A DNA stretch of 64,000 nt from JAAUTY01 sp964397305 (GCA_964397305.1 CAYNIP010000021.1:7610-71609), one strand, 5' to 3'. Counted from the first letter of the stretch, positions 25,719 through 34,169 are shown. Translations and numbers: made by a program. The notes: generated from the letters alone by a model not told the origin.

Positions 25719-26228
25719 ATGCTAACCACGCCCGAGATTCTCACCAATTCCCGCTTTTATGTCGGCCTCTTTCTGGATGGCAGCCAAGAGCCTGTGGATG
25801 CGTTTTTCCGCGAGTGCAAAGGCTTCAAATATAGCCAGGAAGTGGTGGAAATTCAGGAGGTCGCCCCCCAAGCTTGGGGGGCTGCGGAGGCCAAGGCAAA
25901 AGTGGGGCGCTTGATCACCACGAAGTTACCCGGCAACCTGAAGCTGAATAACTTCACCTTGACCCGTAGCCTCACCGCTTCGCAGACGATCTGGAGCTGG
26001 ATCGCGGCGGTGCAGGCGGGGGGCTGGGCCCAACAGCGCCGTAATGGCTTTTTGGTGGTCTACCGCAACAATGCGGAAGAGGGAGCGCGGTTCGTATTTG
26101 AGAACGCCTGGCCGGCTAGTTACAAGTTCTCCGATGTCAAGGCGGGGGGCAAGGATCTGGCGATCGAGGAGTTAGAGATTGTCTGCGAACTCTTTGAGCG
26201 GGTTGAGTTGTCGAATAATGAGCAATAG
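25719..26228 (+). CDS. CIS tail tube-type protein 3 (gp19-like)
   Basis: 169 aa, third gp19-family member: TPEILTNSRFYVGLFLDGSQ, SQTIWSWIAAVQAGGWAQQR, GFLVVYRNNAEEGARFVFEN and IEELEIVCELFERVEL. eCIS loci usually encode two or more such proteins, one as the bulk tube and others as baseplate-proximal adaptor rings. Begins 41 bp after tube protein 2. Which paralogue plays which role cannot be read here. Confidence 0.86.
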   Translation: MLTTPEILTNSRFYVGLFLDGSQEPVDAFFRECKGFKYSQEVVEIQEVAPQAWGAAEAKAKVGRLITTKLPGNLKLNNFTLTRSLTASQTIWSWIAAVQAGGWAQQRRNGFLVVYRNNAEEGARFVFENAWPASYKFSDVKAGGKDLAIEELEIVCELFERVELSNNEQ

Positions 26229-26404
26229 GCGGCTTTTCAGGATTCACGCCGCGGGCCGTCAGCTTGACCCTGTTGGTCGCGGCCGAGAATCGGCGGCTCA
26301 ACCTTCAGTCCCTCTGGACCTGTCTGCCCAATTCCGCACGGTCCGACCGGCTATGAGCGGCGCTATTCCTGCCGGGACGATTCGCGAACAGGGTGTTGTC
26401 ACCG

Positions 26405-26704
26405 ATGTTGCAAACCGAGTTTGAATTTACCCTGCCCAAGGGGTATCTCGATGCCAGTAACAATCTGCACCGGGTTGGGGTTATGCGCCTAGCGCGGGCG
26501 ATGGATGAGATTGTGCCCATGAGCGATCCTCGGGTGCGGGCTAATCCGGCCTACGCCACTGTGATCATTTTGGCGCGGGTGATTGTCAAGCTGGGAGCCT
26601 TGGAGGAAATTACCCCGGCGGTTATTGAAGGGATGTTTGCTGGTGACTTGGACTATCTGCAAACGTTCTATCGGCAGATCAATGGTCTGGAGGAGATGGG
26701 ATGA
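26405..26704 (+). CDS. tail-assembly chaperone-like CIS protein 1
   Basis: 99 aa from ATG 26405 (a GTG at 26393 would add four residues). Pattern FTLPKGYLDASNNLHRVGVM, ARAMDEIVPMSDPRV, ANPAYATVIILARVIVKLG, ITPAVIEGMFAGDLDYLQTF resembles small phage tail-assembly chaperones (gpE/gp41-like), where a substrate-binding helix precedes a 'D...L...F/Y' tail. Its stop overlaps the start of the next gene in ATGA, so the two are coupled. Confidence 0.7.
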   Translation: MLQTEFEFTLPKGYLDASNNLHRVGVMRLARAMDEIVPMSDPRVRANPAYATVIILARVIVKLGALEEITPAVIEGMFAGDLDYLQTFYRQINGLEEMG

Positions 26705-27054
26705 GCCAGGACGACGCACCTCGAATTTCCTTCTGCTTACCCCAGGGTTTGCTGGCTTCTACGGGCCACTGGCAGCGCGAGGGGTTTCTGCGCCTGGCTA
26801 CTGGGGCTGATGAGCTTTATGTCAGCCGCCAGCCTCAGGCCCAGGCCAATCCGGCCTATGCGAGGCTGCTGATGCTGGCGCGGACGGTGGAGCAGGTGGG
26901 GGAGTGGCGATCGCCCACAGCAGAGCAGCTAGGGACCCTGTTTTTGCCCGACTTTACCTACCTGATCGAGCTATTCAACCGCTGGAACCCGCCCGCCGCG
27001 AGGCGGTTGGGGGAGCCGCTGGCTACCCGCTCGAGCGGCTCTACCGCGAGGTAG
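26701..27054 (+). CDS. tail-assembly chaperone-like CIS protein 2
   Basis: 117 aa, paralogous to the preceding protein: FCLPQGLLASTGHWQREGFL, ANPAYARLLMLARTVEQVGE, TAEQLGTLFLPDFTYLIELF. After residue ~97 the sequence becomes arginine/serine-rich low complexity (ARRLGEPLATRSSGSTAR) as the frame runs over a DUF6760-like coding stretch in the -1 frame. Candidate slip sites are G-TTT-TTG (26940-26946) and a GGGGG run (27009-27013). Slipping at the latter would join RRLG directly to GAAGYPLERLY. Confidence 0.7.
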   Translation: MSQDDAPRISFCLPQGLLASTGHWQREGFLRLATGADELYVSRQPQAQANPAYARLLMLARTVEQVGEWRSPTAEQLGTLFLPDFTYLIELFNRWNPPAARRLGEPLATRSSGSTAR

Positions 27055-27185
27055 CCATCATTGCCTATCACTTCCACTGGAGCCGCGCCGAAATCCTCGC
27101 CCTCGACCATGCCGAGCGGCAACGCTGGGTCGAAGAAGTGCTCAAAATCCTGACGCGACAAACCAACCAAGGCCCCGATGAGTAA
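26904..27185 (+). CDS. DUF6760-like CIS protein, possibly made by -1 frameshift
   Basis: The meaningful part starts near 27021: GYPLERLYREVAIIAYHFHW then SRAEILALDHAERQRWVEEV, the conserved core of a small eCIS/phage-tail-associated family (DUF6760). The only in-frame start is GTG 26904, deep inside the chaperone gene and without a ribosome site; residues encoded before 27010 are a shadow of the other frame. The natural product may be a chaperone-DUF6760 fusion by frameshift, or the locus has lost one base. It overlaps the DUF4255 start by eight bases. Confidence 0.6.
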   Translation: MAIAHSRAARDPVFARLYLPDRAIQPLEPARREAVGGAAGYPLERLYREVAIIAYHFHWSRAEILALDHAERQRWVEEVLKILTRQTNQGPDE

Positions 27186-28503
27186 CTACCTGGCGATCGC
27201 CACCGTCACTGCTACCTTGCAGCGCCTGCTGCAAGCGACCATTCAGGCGGACGTGAGCGGGGCCCGCGTGACCACCATTCGCCCTGAGTACCTGGAGAGC
27301 GGCGCGCCGGAGTCGGGGGTCAACCTGTTTTTGTACCAGATCGAATCGAACCCCGCTTGGGGCAACTCCCATACTCCGGCCCGCCAGCGGCGCGGTGAGG
27401 TCTCCCGCCAATCCCAAGCAGCCCTCGACCTGCACTACCTCTTCAGCTTCTACGGCAATGATGTGGAGCTGGAGCCCCAGCGCCTCCTTGGCAGTGTCGT
27501 GCGGACTCTTGAAGATTCTGGAACCCTGACAGCGGACTTGATCCGCGACACGGTGAACGACAGTAGCTACCCTTTCCTCGCCGATTCGGATCTCGCAGAG
27601 CAGCCCGATGCAATTCGGGTGGAAATGGGGGACCTGGATCTCGACGACCTGTCTGGTCTCTGGGGGAGCTTCTTCCAGATTCCCTACGTCCTTTCCGTGG
27701 CCTACAAAGTTACGGTGGTGCTGGTCGAAGGGGACTCCCCGGCCGCGCGGGCCCTCCCCGTGGGGAGCACCCAGCCCAGCCTCGCGCCCTTTGGCCAACG
27801 GCCGGCGATCGCTCAGATCCTCCCCGCCGCCGGTCGCTACCAACCCATCAGTCGCACCAGTGTGCTCAGCATTCGCGGCCGCAACCTCGCGGCGGCGCAA
27901 ACCCAGGTGCGTCTCAGGGGCGTCCTGGTCACGCCGCCCCGCGTTACTAGCACGGAAATTCTCCTTCCCCTCGAGCTCCTGCCGGCTGAGGCCCTCCGGG
28001 CCGGTGTGCAAAGCCTACAAGTGATCCACCCAGCAACGGCCGTGAATCCCGTGGAGCGCCGCCGCGCCGAAACTCTCCCGGGTCGCCCGGGCTTGCAGAC
28101 CCAGCGGGAAACTCAGTTGGCGATCGCCAGTGAATCCAACGTCGAGGCCTTCGTCCTTCGGCCCACCATCGTCACCTTGGCAGTTCAGGACCTGGAAGAG
28201 AGCGAGCGCGAGGGTTTCAATGGCCAAGTGGTGATCACGGCCGACCTGCCCATCAGTGCCACCCAGACCGTAGCCCTGGTGCTCAATCAGCGGGCTGCCC
28301 GCGACCCGGCCACCTACCAATTCGCCGCCGGTAAGCGGGAGACCGACAGCACCACCGTGGCGATCGCCATCCGCGATGTGAAACCGGGTCAATACCTCAC
28401 CCGCCTGCTGGTAGACGGGGCCGAAAGCTTGCTCAATCAGGATCGCGACCCCCAAAGCCCTACCTTTGAGCAATACATCAGCCCGCTGCTGATCCTTCCC
28501 TAA
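27178..28503 (+). CDS. DUF4255 (Pvc16-like) tail terminator/cap protein
   Basis: 441 aa. The first ~190 residues are the DUF4255 domain: LAIATVTATLQRLLQATIQA, VNLFLYQIESNPAWGNSHTP, ALDLHYLFSFYGNDVELEPQ, SFFQIPYVLSVAYKVTVVLV. In PVC/Afp/eCIS particles this protein caps the distal end of tube and sheath. The C-terminal ~250 residues form IPT/Ig-like beta domains (LPAAGRYQPISRTSVLSIRG). ATG 27178 overlaps the upstream stop (GATGAGTAA), indicating translational coupling. Confidence 0.88.
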   Translation: MSNYLAIATVTATLQRLLQATIQADVSGARVTTIRPEYLESGAPESGVNLFLYQIESNPAWGNSHTPARQRRGEVSRQSQAALDLHYLFSFYGNDVELEPQRLLGSVVRTLEDSGTLTADLIRDTVNDSSYPFLADSDLAEQPDAIRVEMGDLDLDDLSGLWGSFFQIPYVLSVAYKVTVVLVEGDSPAARALPVGSTQPSLAPFGQRPAIAQILPAAGRYQPISRTSVLSIRGRNLAAAQTQVRLRGVLVTPPRVTSTEILLPLELLPAEALRAGVQSLQVIHPATAVNPVERRRAETLPGRPGLQTQRETQLAIASESNVEAFVLRPTIVTLAVQDLEESEREGFNGQVVITADLPISATQTVALVLNQRAARDPATYQFAAGKRETDSTTVAIAIRDVKPGQYLTRLLVDGAESLLNQDRDPQSPTFEQYISPLLILP

Positions 28504-28517
28504 GGCTCAACTGCTCT

Positions 28518-30548
28518 ATGCTCAGCTCGCCCCCGGATCTCTGGCACGCTTGGAATCAGCGCCGCGTGACCAACGCCCTTGGTCCCCTCGGTCGCTCCCT
28601 GGCCCAGCACGCGCAGGCCCAGCAGCAGGCTCCGCTGTCCCTGGTGCAACGGCGACGGAGTACGGCCCAGGTGCGCTGGCAGCTCGAGCTGAACTTGGGG
28701 ATTGACTTGCTGGGAACCCTGCTCTGGGCTCCCCCGGCTCTGGCAACGGTCGGCGATCGCTTCGGCCTCACCGCCGGGGAACGGGACCTGCTGCTGCTCT
28801 GTGCAGGGGTGGAGCTGGAAGCGAGCTGGGGTCCCCTCTGTGCCTTGGCCCAGGGCGATCCCCAGCGTACCTATCCCACCTTCAGCCTCGCCCTCGCCCT
28901 GCTACCGCACCTCGGCTGGGCGGCGATCGCCCCCGAGGGGCCCCTCCGCCGCTGGCAGTTGCTCAACGTGGATACGGAGGCCAGCCGCCAACTGGTCCAT
29001 AGCCCCCTCCGCCTCGAGGAGCGCCTCCTACACTACCTCCTGGGCCTCTCGGGTCTGGACAAGCGGCTGCTGGATTGGGTCGAGCCCGCGACCGGGAAGA
29101 ACGACCTCGTGCCCTCTCAGCGGGCGATCGCCCAGCAACTGATCGCCGCCTGGGAGCAGGCCCCGGAGGGCCGCGATCGCCCGGTCCTGCAACTCTGCGG
29201 TGAAGACCGCAGCGGCAAACAGGCGATCGCCCAGGCCCTCAGCCGCCACTACCGCCTCCCCCTCTACCGACTCAATGCCGCCATGCTGCCCACCGCGCCC
29301 CAGGAGCTTCAGTCCTGCCTACGGCTCTGGGAGCGGGAATACCGGCTCGCCCCCAGCGTCCTGTGGCTGACCTGCGAGACGGCGGATCGCACGGAAGCCG
29401 CCCGGGAAGCGGCGATCACCTACTGGATCGAGCACCTGGACGCCGCTCTAATCATCAGCAACCGCGATCGCCGCCCGCCCCAAGAGCGCCCCCTGCTCGG
29501 CTTTGATGTCGGCCCTCCCACCTCCCAAGAACAGCGCCAACTCTGGTGCGACAGCCTCGGCCCCGCCGCCGTGGCCGACCTCAACGGCCACGTAGACATC
29601 CTGGTATCTCAATTCAACCTCCCCGCCCCCGCCATCCGCGCCACCAGCGCCACCGCCCTCAGCCACCAGGCCCAAGAACCCCAGCAATCCCTAGCCCAGG
29701 CCCTCTGGCAAGCCTGCCGCACCCAAGCTCGTCCACGCCTTGACGACCTGGCCCAGCGCATCACCTCCAACTCCCACTGGGATGACCTCGTGCTGCCCGA
29801 AGGGCAAAAAATCGTCCTGCGCGAGATCGCCGCCCACGTCCGCCAGCGGGCCAAAGTTTATGAAGAATGGGGCTTTGGGGGCGACTCGGGGCGGGGTCTC
29901 GGCATCAGTGCCCTCTTTGCCGGAGCCAGCGGCACAGGCAAAACCATGGCCGCCGATGTCTTGGCCAATGAACTGCGGCTCGACCTCTATCGCATTGACC
30001 TCAGTGCCGTAGTCAGCAAGTACATCGGCGAAACGGAAAAGAACTTACGGCGAGTGTTTGACGCCGCCGAAACGGGCGGCGCGATTCTCCTCTTTGATGA
30101 GGCCGATGCCCTCTTTGGCAAGCGGTCAGAAGTGAAGGATTCCCACGACCGCCACGCCAATATTGAAGTCAGTTATCTCCTGCAACGCATGGAAGCTTAT
30201 CGCGGTTTAGCAATCTTAACCACAAACCTCAAAGATGCTCTCGATCAGGCTTTTTTACGCCGCATTCGCTTCACCGTGCGCTTTGCGTTTCCAGACGCCG
30301 AGCAACGGGAGGCCATCTGGCAGCGCGTGTTCCCAAGCCGTGTCCCAGTCCAGGATCTCGACCCGAAGAAGTTGGCCAAACTCAGCGTTGCCGGGGGCAA
30401 TATCCGCAATATTGCTCTCAATGCCGCCTTCCTCGCTGCTGATGCCAACGAGCCGCTACAGATGAAGCACATTCTCCTCGCCGCTAAGAGCGAGTATGTG
30501 AAGCTGGAAAAACCGATGACCGACGCGGAAGTGAAGGGCTGGATCTAG
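28518..30548 (+). CDS. CIS-associated AAA+ ATPase (Cis15/Pvc15-like)
   Basis: 676 aa. The N-terminal half is an eCIS-type regulatory region (RSTAQVRWQLELNLGIDLLG, GLTAGERDLLLLCAGVELEA). The C-terminal AAA+ module has Walker A GASGTGKT at about 469-476, Walker B LLFDEADALFG around 525, sensor/arginine-finger segment FLRRIRFTVRFAFPD, and AGGNIRNIALNAAFLA. Conserved in nearly all eCIS loci, where it is thought to assist assembly or cargo loading. Last gene of the cluster; 14 bp after the cap gene. Confidence 0.9.
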   Translation: MLSSPPDLWHAWNQRRVTNALGPLGRSLAQHAQAQQQAPLSLVQRRRSTAQVRWQLELNLGIDLLGTLLWAPPALATVGDRFGLTAGERDLLLLCAGVELEASWGPLCALAQGDPQRTYPTFSLALALLPHLGWAAIAPEGPLRRWQLLNVDTEASRQLVHSPLRLEERLLHYLLGLSGLDKRLLDWVEPATGKNDLVPSQRAIAQQLIAAWEQAPEGRDRPVLQLCGEDRSGKQAIAQALSRHYRLPLYRLNAAMLPTAPQELQSCLRLWEREYRLAPSVLWLTCETADRTEAAREAAITYWIEHLDAALIISNRDRRPPQERPLLGFDVGPPTSQEQRQLWCDSLGPAAVADLNGHVDILVSQFNLPAPAIRATSATALSHQAQEPQQSLAQALWQACRTQARPRLDDLAQRITSNSHWDDLVLPEGQKIVLREIAAHVRQRAKVYEEWGFGGDSGRGLGISALFAGASGTGKTMAADVLANELRLDLYRIDLSAVVSKYIGETEKNLRRVFDAAETGGAILLFDEADALFGKRSEVKDSHDRHANIEVSYLLQRMEAYRGLAILTTNLKDALDQAFLRRIRFTVRFAFPDAEQREAIWQRVFPSRVPVQDLDPKKLAKLSVAGGNIRNIALNAAFLAADANEPLQMKHILLAAKSEYVKLEKPMTDAEVKGWI

Positions 30549-30665
30549 GCCCAGGATAAACCCAGCAGCCAGAATCCCCGACCCAGCGACGCGATCCGAT
30601 CACCTCGAATTTCCGTCCCGGCCTAGACCTATAGCCCCACGGGCTTTTGGCTGAGAGGGCCCTAG

Positions 30666-30755
30666 GGGTGCATTGCACTTTGGAGACTCCCCTTCGCCCT
30701 AATTGGGAGAAGGGGCCGGGGGATGAGGGCCGACTTGCCTAACCGAGATGCACCC
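30666..30755. mobile_element. family-A MITE, short form (90 bp)
   Basis: Ends GGGTGCATTGCA and CGAGATGCACCC. Perfect 9-bp target duplication GGGCCCTAG at 30657-30665 and 30756-30764; the right copy contains the stop codon of the aroB remnant. Inserted exactly at the end of the aroB-derived segment. Confidence 0.92.
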
Positions 30756-30760
30756 GGGCC

Positions 30761-30951
30761 CTAGGGAGTGGCCCCGTTGGCCACCAGGGCCGCTGCCAAG
30801 ACCGCCGCTGGAACCGGCTCGAGGCGGGGGGGCGTGCCGATCCCCGTGGGCAAGAGGAAGCGAACCTGACCGGCGGTCACTTTTTTATCTCCCTGGAAAA
30901 TCGCGGCCACCGTCAGAGAGCGGGGAATTGCCGTCGGGAGGTGGGCCTGCT
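30761..30951 (-). pseudogene. second, diverged copy of the aroB 3' end
   Basis: Reads HLPTAIPRSLTVAAIFQGDK and VRFLLPTGIGTPPRLEPVP to the stop, matching the last ~60 residues of the intact aroB at 33060-34169 with several substitutions and a three-codon deletion (ILQALQGDKK becomes IFQGDKK). No upstream aroB sequence precedes it. At about 30951 it joins directly to the stop codon of the ATPase gene. Non-functional by itself. Confidence 0.9.
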
Positions 30952-32697
30952 TCACGCCAAAAGTTGAGCCAACCTAGTAAAAAATTGCTGGACATCTTCG
31001 TGGATTTCATCTGGAAGCATACTAGCGGCAACCATTTCACGAGTCAGCTCCAAGACCGAAGTTGGTGGTATTGGTAAATCACAAGCTTTAAGGCGTTGAA
31101 AAAGGGAGTTAGAATTCTCAAAGAGTAACTTCTTGCCATTAACAACTTGAAAGACATTTGCTCTGACATTTTTCCAGGACTGACCAGGCGGAAGAGTTAG
31201 ATTTTCACTGGCAAAGAAATCTTCGACTAGCGCCCGAATTGGACCCGAAAAAATCTCATCATCACTAACACCTGCTTGGCGTAAAGCTGCCCTTAACCAA
31301 GCATCTGAGACCAGTAAATAATTTTCAATATTTTTGCGTTGCCATTCATACAATACTGGGTTGTCTTTTTCTGGATGAAAAGTATTTTCTTCATCATAAT
31401 CCAAGAGTACAAGACGTTTCGCCTCAGGAATAATTTGCTTTACTCCAGCAAAATGTTGATTGCTATCATCTCTCATTTTATCCTTGGAGCCCCCTCGCAT
31501 CACGCGAAAGCAAACCTGATTTAGTACATCTTGTCTGTTCAAGGGAGTAGACCAGCCCCTTAAAAGACGCTCATCAGTTTCTCCTTCAACATATAAAAGT
31601 ATTGGTATAGAAAGCTCAGAGAGCTGAGTAATCTCCAAATTAGAAACATCGGACATTGCTGTTAAAATAGCGGGGGTTGACTCTACACGCTTAGGTACTT
31701 TGTCAAGTAATGAAATAATTTGACCAACATCAACACCTTGAATAAGTTCTTCAGCATGGGTTGCAATGATAAATTGAGTGTTTCCTTGAAGTGACTTCTG
31801 GTTTTTGAAATAGTCTAAAATCTCTCGCTGTAGATTAACATGGAGATGCGCGTCAGGCTCATCCAGTAAGATAGTCGTAGGTTTGTATCCATAAAAGAAG
31901 GCCAAGAGGGTTAATGCTTGATGAAAACCACTCCCTCCAGAAATAATATCGTAGGATTTCTCCCCCTGCTTGTATTCACAGATGATCTGTGTATCAACTC
32001 CTCGCTCATAACGAGGAGGCCTTAAATCAACGTTGAACCAATTTTTGATAATTTTTCCAATCTCAGACCAATCTTCTTTGCTTTCTTCCCAAACGCGAAG
32101 CAGGAGATTTCTTAACACACTTCCCGGTTGAGCTTTACCGACCTGTTTGCGTAAAGGTCCATCATCTCGCCACTCTTCGCTAGGCTCTAAGCCCGAGAAA
32201 GGTGGGACATAAGCAATAACCGGTAAATGGGAATCTGACTGGCTTGGATGTTCTTCCAACGCTCGGAAATGCTCCCATCCCTCCGCAGGAATAGCATAGA
32301 TTGTTTGAGGAGAGCCGTAACGTAACTTAACCCCGAACGAGTGTGCTTGGGGTTTAAGACCATCGGTGATCCAAGTTACATGGATTTCCACCAAAATGAA
32401 TTCCTGTTTCTTGGAACCATTGACGTTAGGGTATCGGCGATCCGTTTTCTCTCTCCAGAGAAGGTTGAATTCAGGGACGGGAAGAGCTGTGAAATTAGGA
32501 AGAACAACTTGTTTTCCGGTTTTGCCTCGGCGCTTAGCCCGCTTGAATTCATCAACACAGAACTGCCAGATGGTCAGGGCTTGCAGGATAGTGCTTTTAC
32601 CACTATTATTACGTCCTACCAGAAGATCAAATTGATCAAACTCGTAGGTTTGTTCTGCAATGCTCTTAAAGTTTTTTAAGGTTAGTCTGATGATCAC
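30952..32697 (-). CDS. OLD-like ATPase with TOPRIM-type C-terminus
   Basis: 581 aa. MIIRLTLKNFKSIAEQTYEF and Walker A GRNNSGKS (28-35), signature-like SGGSGFHQALTLLAF, Walker B TTILLDEPDAHLH and H-loop IIATHAEELI make an SMC/ABC ATPase. A TOPRIM-like part follows (LLYVEGETDERLL, then LVLLDYDEEN). The arrangement resembles OLD-family nucleases, several of which act in phage defence. AT-rich, HIP1-free, solitary, and placed between two copies of the aroB 3' end. The final codons abut the aroB remnant, so the native C-terminus may be slightly shortened. Confidence 0.8.
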   Translation of the reverse strand: MIIRLTLKNFKSIAEQTYEFDQFDLLVGRNNSGKSTILQALTIWQFCVDEFKRAKRRGKTGKQVVLPNFTALPVPEFNLLWREKTDRRYPNVNGSKKQEFILVEIHVTWITDGLKPQAHSFGVKLRYGSPQTIYAIPAEGWEHFRALEEHPSQSDSHLPVIAYVPPFSGLEPSEEWRDDGPLRKQVGKAQPGSVLRNLLLRVWEESKEDWSEIGKIIKNWFNVDLRPPRYERGVDTQIICEYKQGEKSYDIISGGSGFHQALTLLAFFYGYKPTTILLDEPDAHLHVNLQREILDYFKNQKSLQGNTQFIIATHAEELIQGVDVGQIISLLDKVPKRVESTPAILTAMSDVSNLEITQLSELSIPILLYVEGETDERLLRGWSTPLNRQDVLNQVCFRVMRGGSKDKMRDDSNQHFAGVKQIIPEAKRLVLLDYDEENTFHPEKDNPVLYEWQRKNIENYLLVSDAWLRAALRQAGVSDDEIFSGPIRALVEDFFASENLTLPPGQSWKNVRANVFQVVNGKKLLFENSNSLFQRLKACDLPIPPTSVLELTREMVAASMLPDEIHEDVQQFFTRLAQLLA

Positions 32698-32763
32698 AGG
32701 GCTATATTAATGGGTAATCTTTGGGAAAAAGATTGAGTGTGAGAGTACAGCAGTTTTTAGCCT

Positions 32764-32794
32764 AGTGCAATACAGCTAAAGTCCCTCGCCCTCT
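32764..32794. repeat. 31-bp repeat shared with 8769-8799
   Basis: Reverse complement of the segment downstream of rloB with one mismatch. Followed by a degenerate 'gggagaggggtttggggtgagggct' piece of family B. Lies upstream of the OLD-like gene in the 32698-33059 gap. Confidence 0.65.
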
Positions 32795-32915
32795 GGGAGA
32801 GGGGTTTGGGGTGAGGGCTACGTACTTTACTAGCGAGAAAAATGCTGTAATGTCTCCAGGGACTTCAAAATAAGCTGTAACAAAGCTTTCCAGTTTGAGT
32901 TGCAAGCATTCCCTC

Positions 32916-33006
32916 GGGTGTATCTCAACTTTGGAGACTCCCCTTCGCCCTACCGGGGAAAAGGGGCCGGGGGATGGGGGCCGACTTGCCTCACGGCGAT
33001 GCACCC
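32916..33006. mobile_element. family-A MITE, short form (91 bp)
   Basis: Ends GGGTGTATCTCA / GGCGATGCACCC, interior as in the copies at 21764 and 30666. No clean target duplication. A minus-strand frame (33052-32762) reads through it; MELAIIKEFVGFVEYR before it and LQLKLESFVTAYFEVPGDIT after it could be pieces of one small interrupted gene, but this is weak. Confidence 0.85.
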
Positions 33007-33059
33007 GATACTCCACAAAACCCACGAACTCTTTAATGATCGCCAATTCCAAGGGGGTC

Positions 33060-34169
33060 CTAGGGAGTGGCCCCCTTGGCCACCAGGGTCGCTGCCAAGA
33101 CCGCCGCTGGAACCGGCTCGAGGCGGGGGGGCGTGCCGATCCCCGTGGGCAAGATGAAGCGGACCTGGCCGGCGGCCACTTTTTTATCTCCCTGGAGGGC
33201 CTGGAGAATCGCGGCCACCGTCAGGGAGTGGGGGATCGTCGTCGGGAGCTGGGCCCGCTGGAGCAGGGTGAGTTGGCGCTGGGCGTCGGCGGCGGTCCAG
33301 AGGCCCAGGTGCTGGGCGATCGCCCCCACCGCGACCATCCCCAGGGCCACGGCCTCCCCGTGAACGAATTGTTGGTAGTGGGTGAGGCTTTCGACCGCGT
33401 GACCGACCGTGTGGCCGTAGTTCAGAATTGCCCGCAACCCCGCTTCCCTCTCATCCTTGGCTACCACCTCAGCCTTGGCTTGGCAGGAGCGGCAGAGGAT
33501 GGTCTGAAGCAGTTCCGGGCTCAGGGCCTGGACGTGATCCAGATCCAGAGGCGGGGCGGCCTCGAGCTGTTGAAACAGGTCCGCATCCCAAATCACGCCG
33601 TACTTGATCACCTCGGCCAGCCCAGCTCGGAACTCGCGCTCCGGCAGGGTCGCCAGCACCGCTGGGTCGATGTACACGGCTCGCGGTTGGTAGAAGGCCC
33701 CGATCAGGTTTTTGCCCTGGGGGTGGTTGACCCCGGTTTTGCCGCCGATCGCGGCATCGACCATCGCCAGGAGGGTGGTGGGAACCTGGATGAAATTCAC
33801 GCCCCGCAGCCAGGTCGCGGCGGCAAAGCCTGTGAGATCGCCCACGACGCCACCCCCGAGGGCCACGAGGGTCGAGCGGCGCTCGAGGCGGTGCTCATAG
33901 GCCGCATTGTAGAGGGTTTGCAGGGAGGCGAGGGTCTTGTGCTGCTCTCCGGCCGGGAGGATGTGGTGGGCGACGCTAAATCCAGCGGCCTCGAGGGAGG
34001 CGAGCACGGTGGGGCCGTAGTGGGGAAATACGTTGTCATCGGAGACCAGCAATAGGCGCGGCGTGAGCTGGAGGGCCCGGAGGCGATCGCCCAACTGCTC
34101 CAGGGTTCCGGGGGCGATCGTCACGGCGTAGGGGTGTTGGGGCAGAGCAACAGAAATTGTGGCTGGCAT
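33060..34169 (-). CDS. aroB: 3-dehydroquinate synthase
   Basis: 369 aa; second step of the shikimate pathway, NAD- and zinc-dependent, cytoplasmic. GGGVVGDLTGFAAATWLRGV (NAD loop), VPTTLLAMVDAAIGGKTGVN, GLAEVIKYGVIWD (zinc Glu), ILNYGHTVGHAVES (zinc His) and HGEAVALGM (zinc His) are present. Start ATG 34169 (MPATISVALPQ); a 34-residue upstream extension is Pro/Arg-rich and unlikely. Its 3' end is duplicated in diverged form at 30761-30951. Confidence 0.96.
   Translation of the reverse strand: MPATISVALPQHPYAVTIAPGTLEQLGDRLRALQLTPRLLLVSDDNVFPHYGPTVLASLEAAGFSVAHHILPAGEQHKTLASLQTLYNAAYEHRLERRSTLVALGGGVVGDLTGFAAATWLRGVNFIQVPTTLLAMVDAAIGGKTGVNHPQGKNLIGAFYQPRAVYIDPAVLATLPEREFRAGLAEVIKYGVIWDADLFQQLEAAPPLDLDHVQALSPELLQTILCRSCQAKAEVVAKDEREAGLRAILNYGHTVGHAVESLTHYQQFVHGEAVALGMVAVGAIAQHLGLWTAADAQRQLTLLQRAQLPTTIPHSLTVAAILQALQGDKKVAAGQVRFILPTGIGTPPRLEPVPAAVLAATLVAKGATP

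Noticed and set aside
22714..30548. Prophage
   Set aside because: Sheath, tube, DUF4255 cap and AAA+ ATPase occur without capsid, portal, terminase, lysis or integrase genes; composition and HIP1 content match the host.
32762..33052. 96-aa minus-strand frame through the MITE at 32916
   Set aside because: Continuity through the element is probably chance; only weak hints of coding on either side. Mentioned under the MITE instead.
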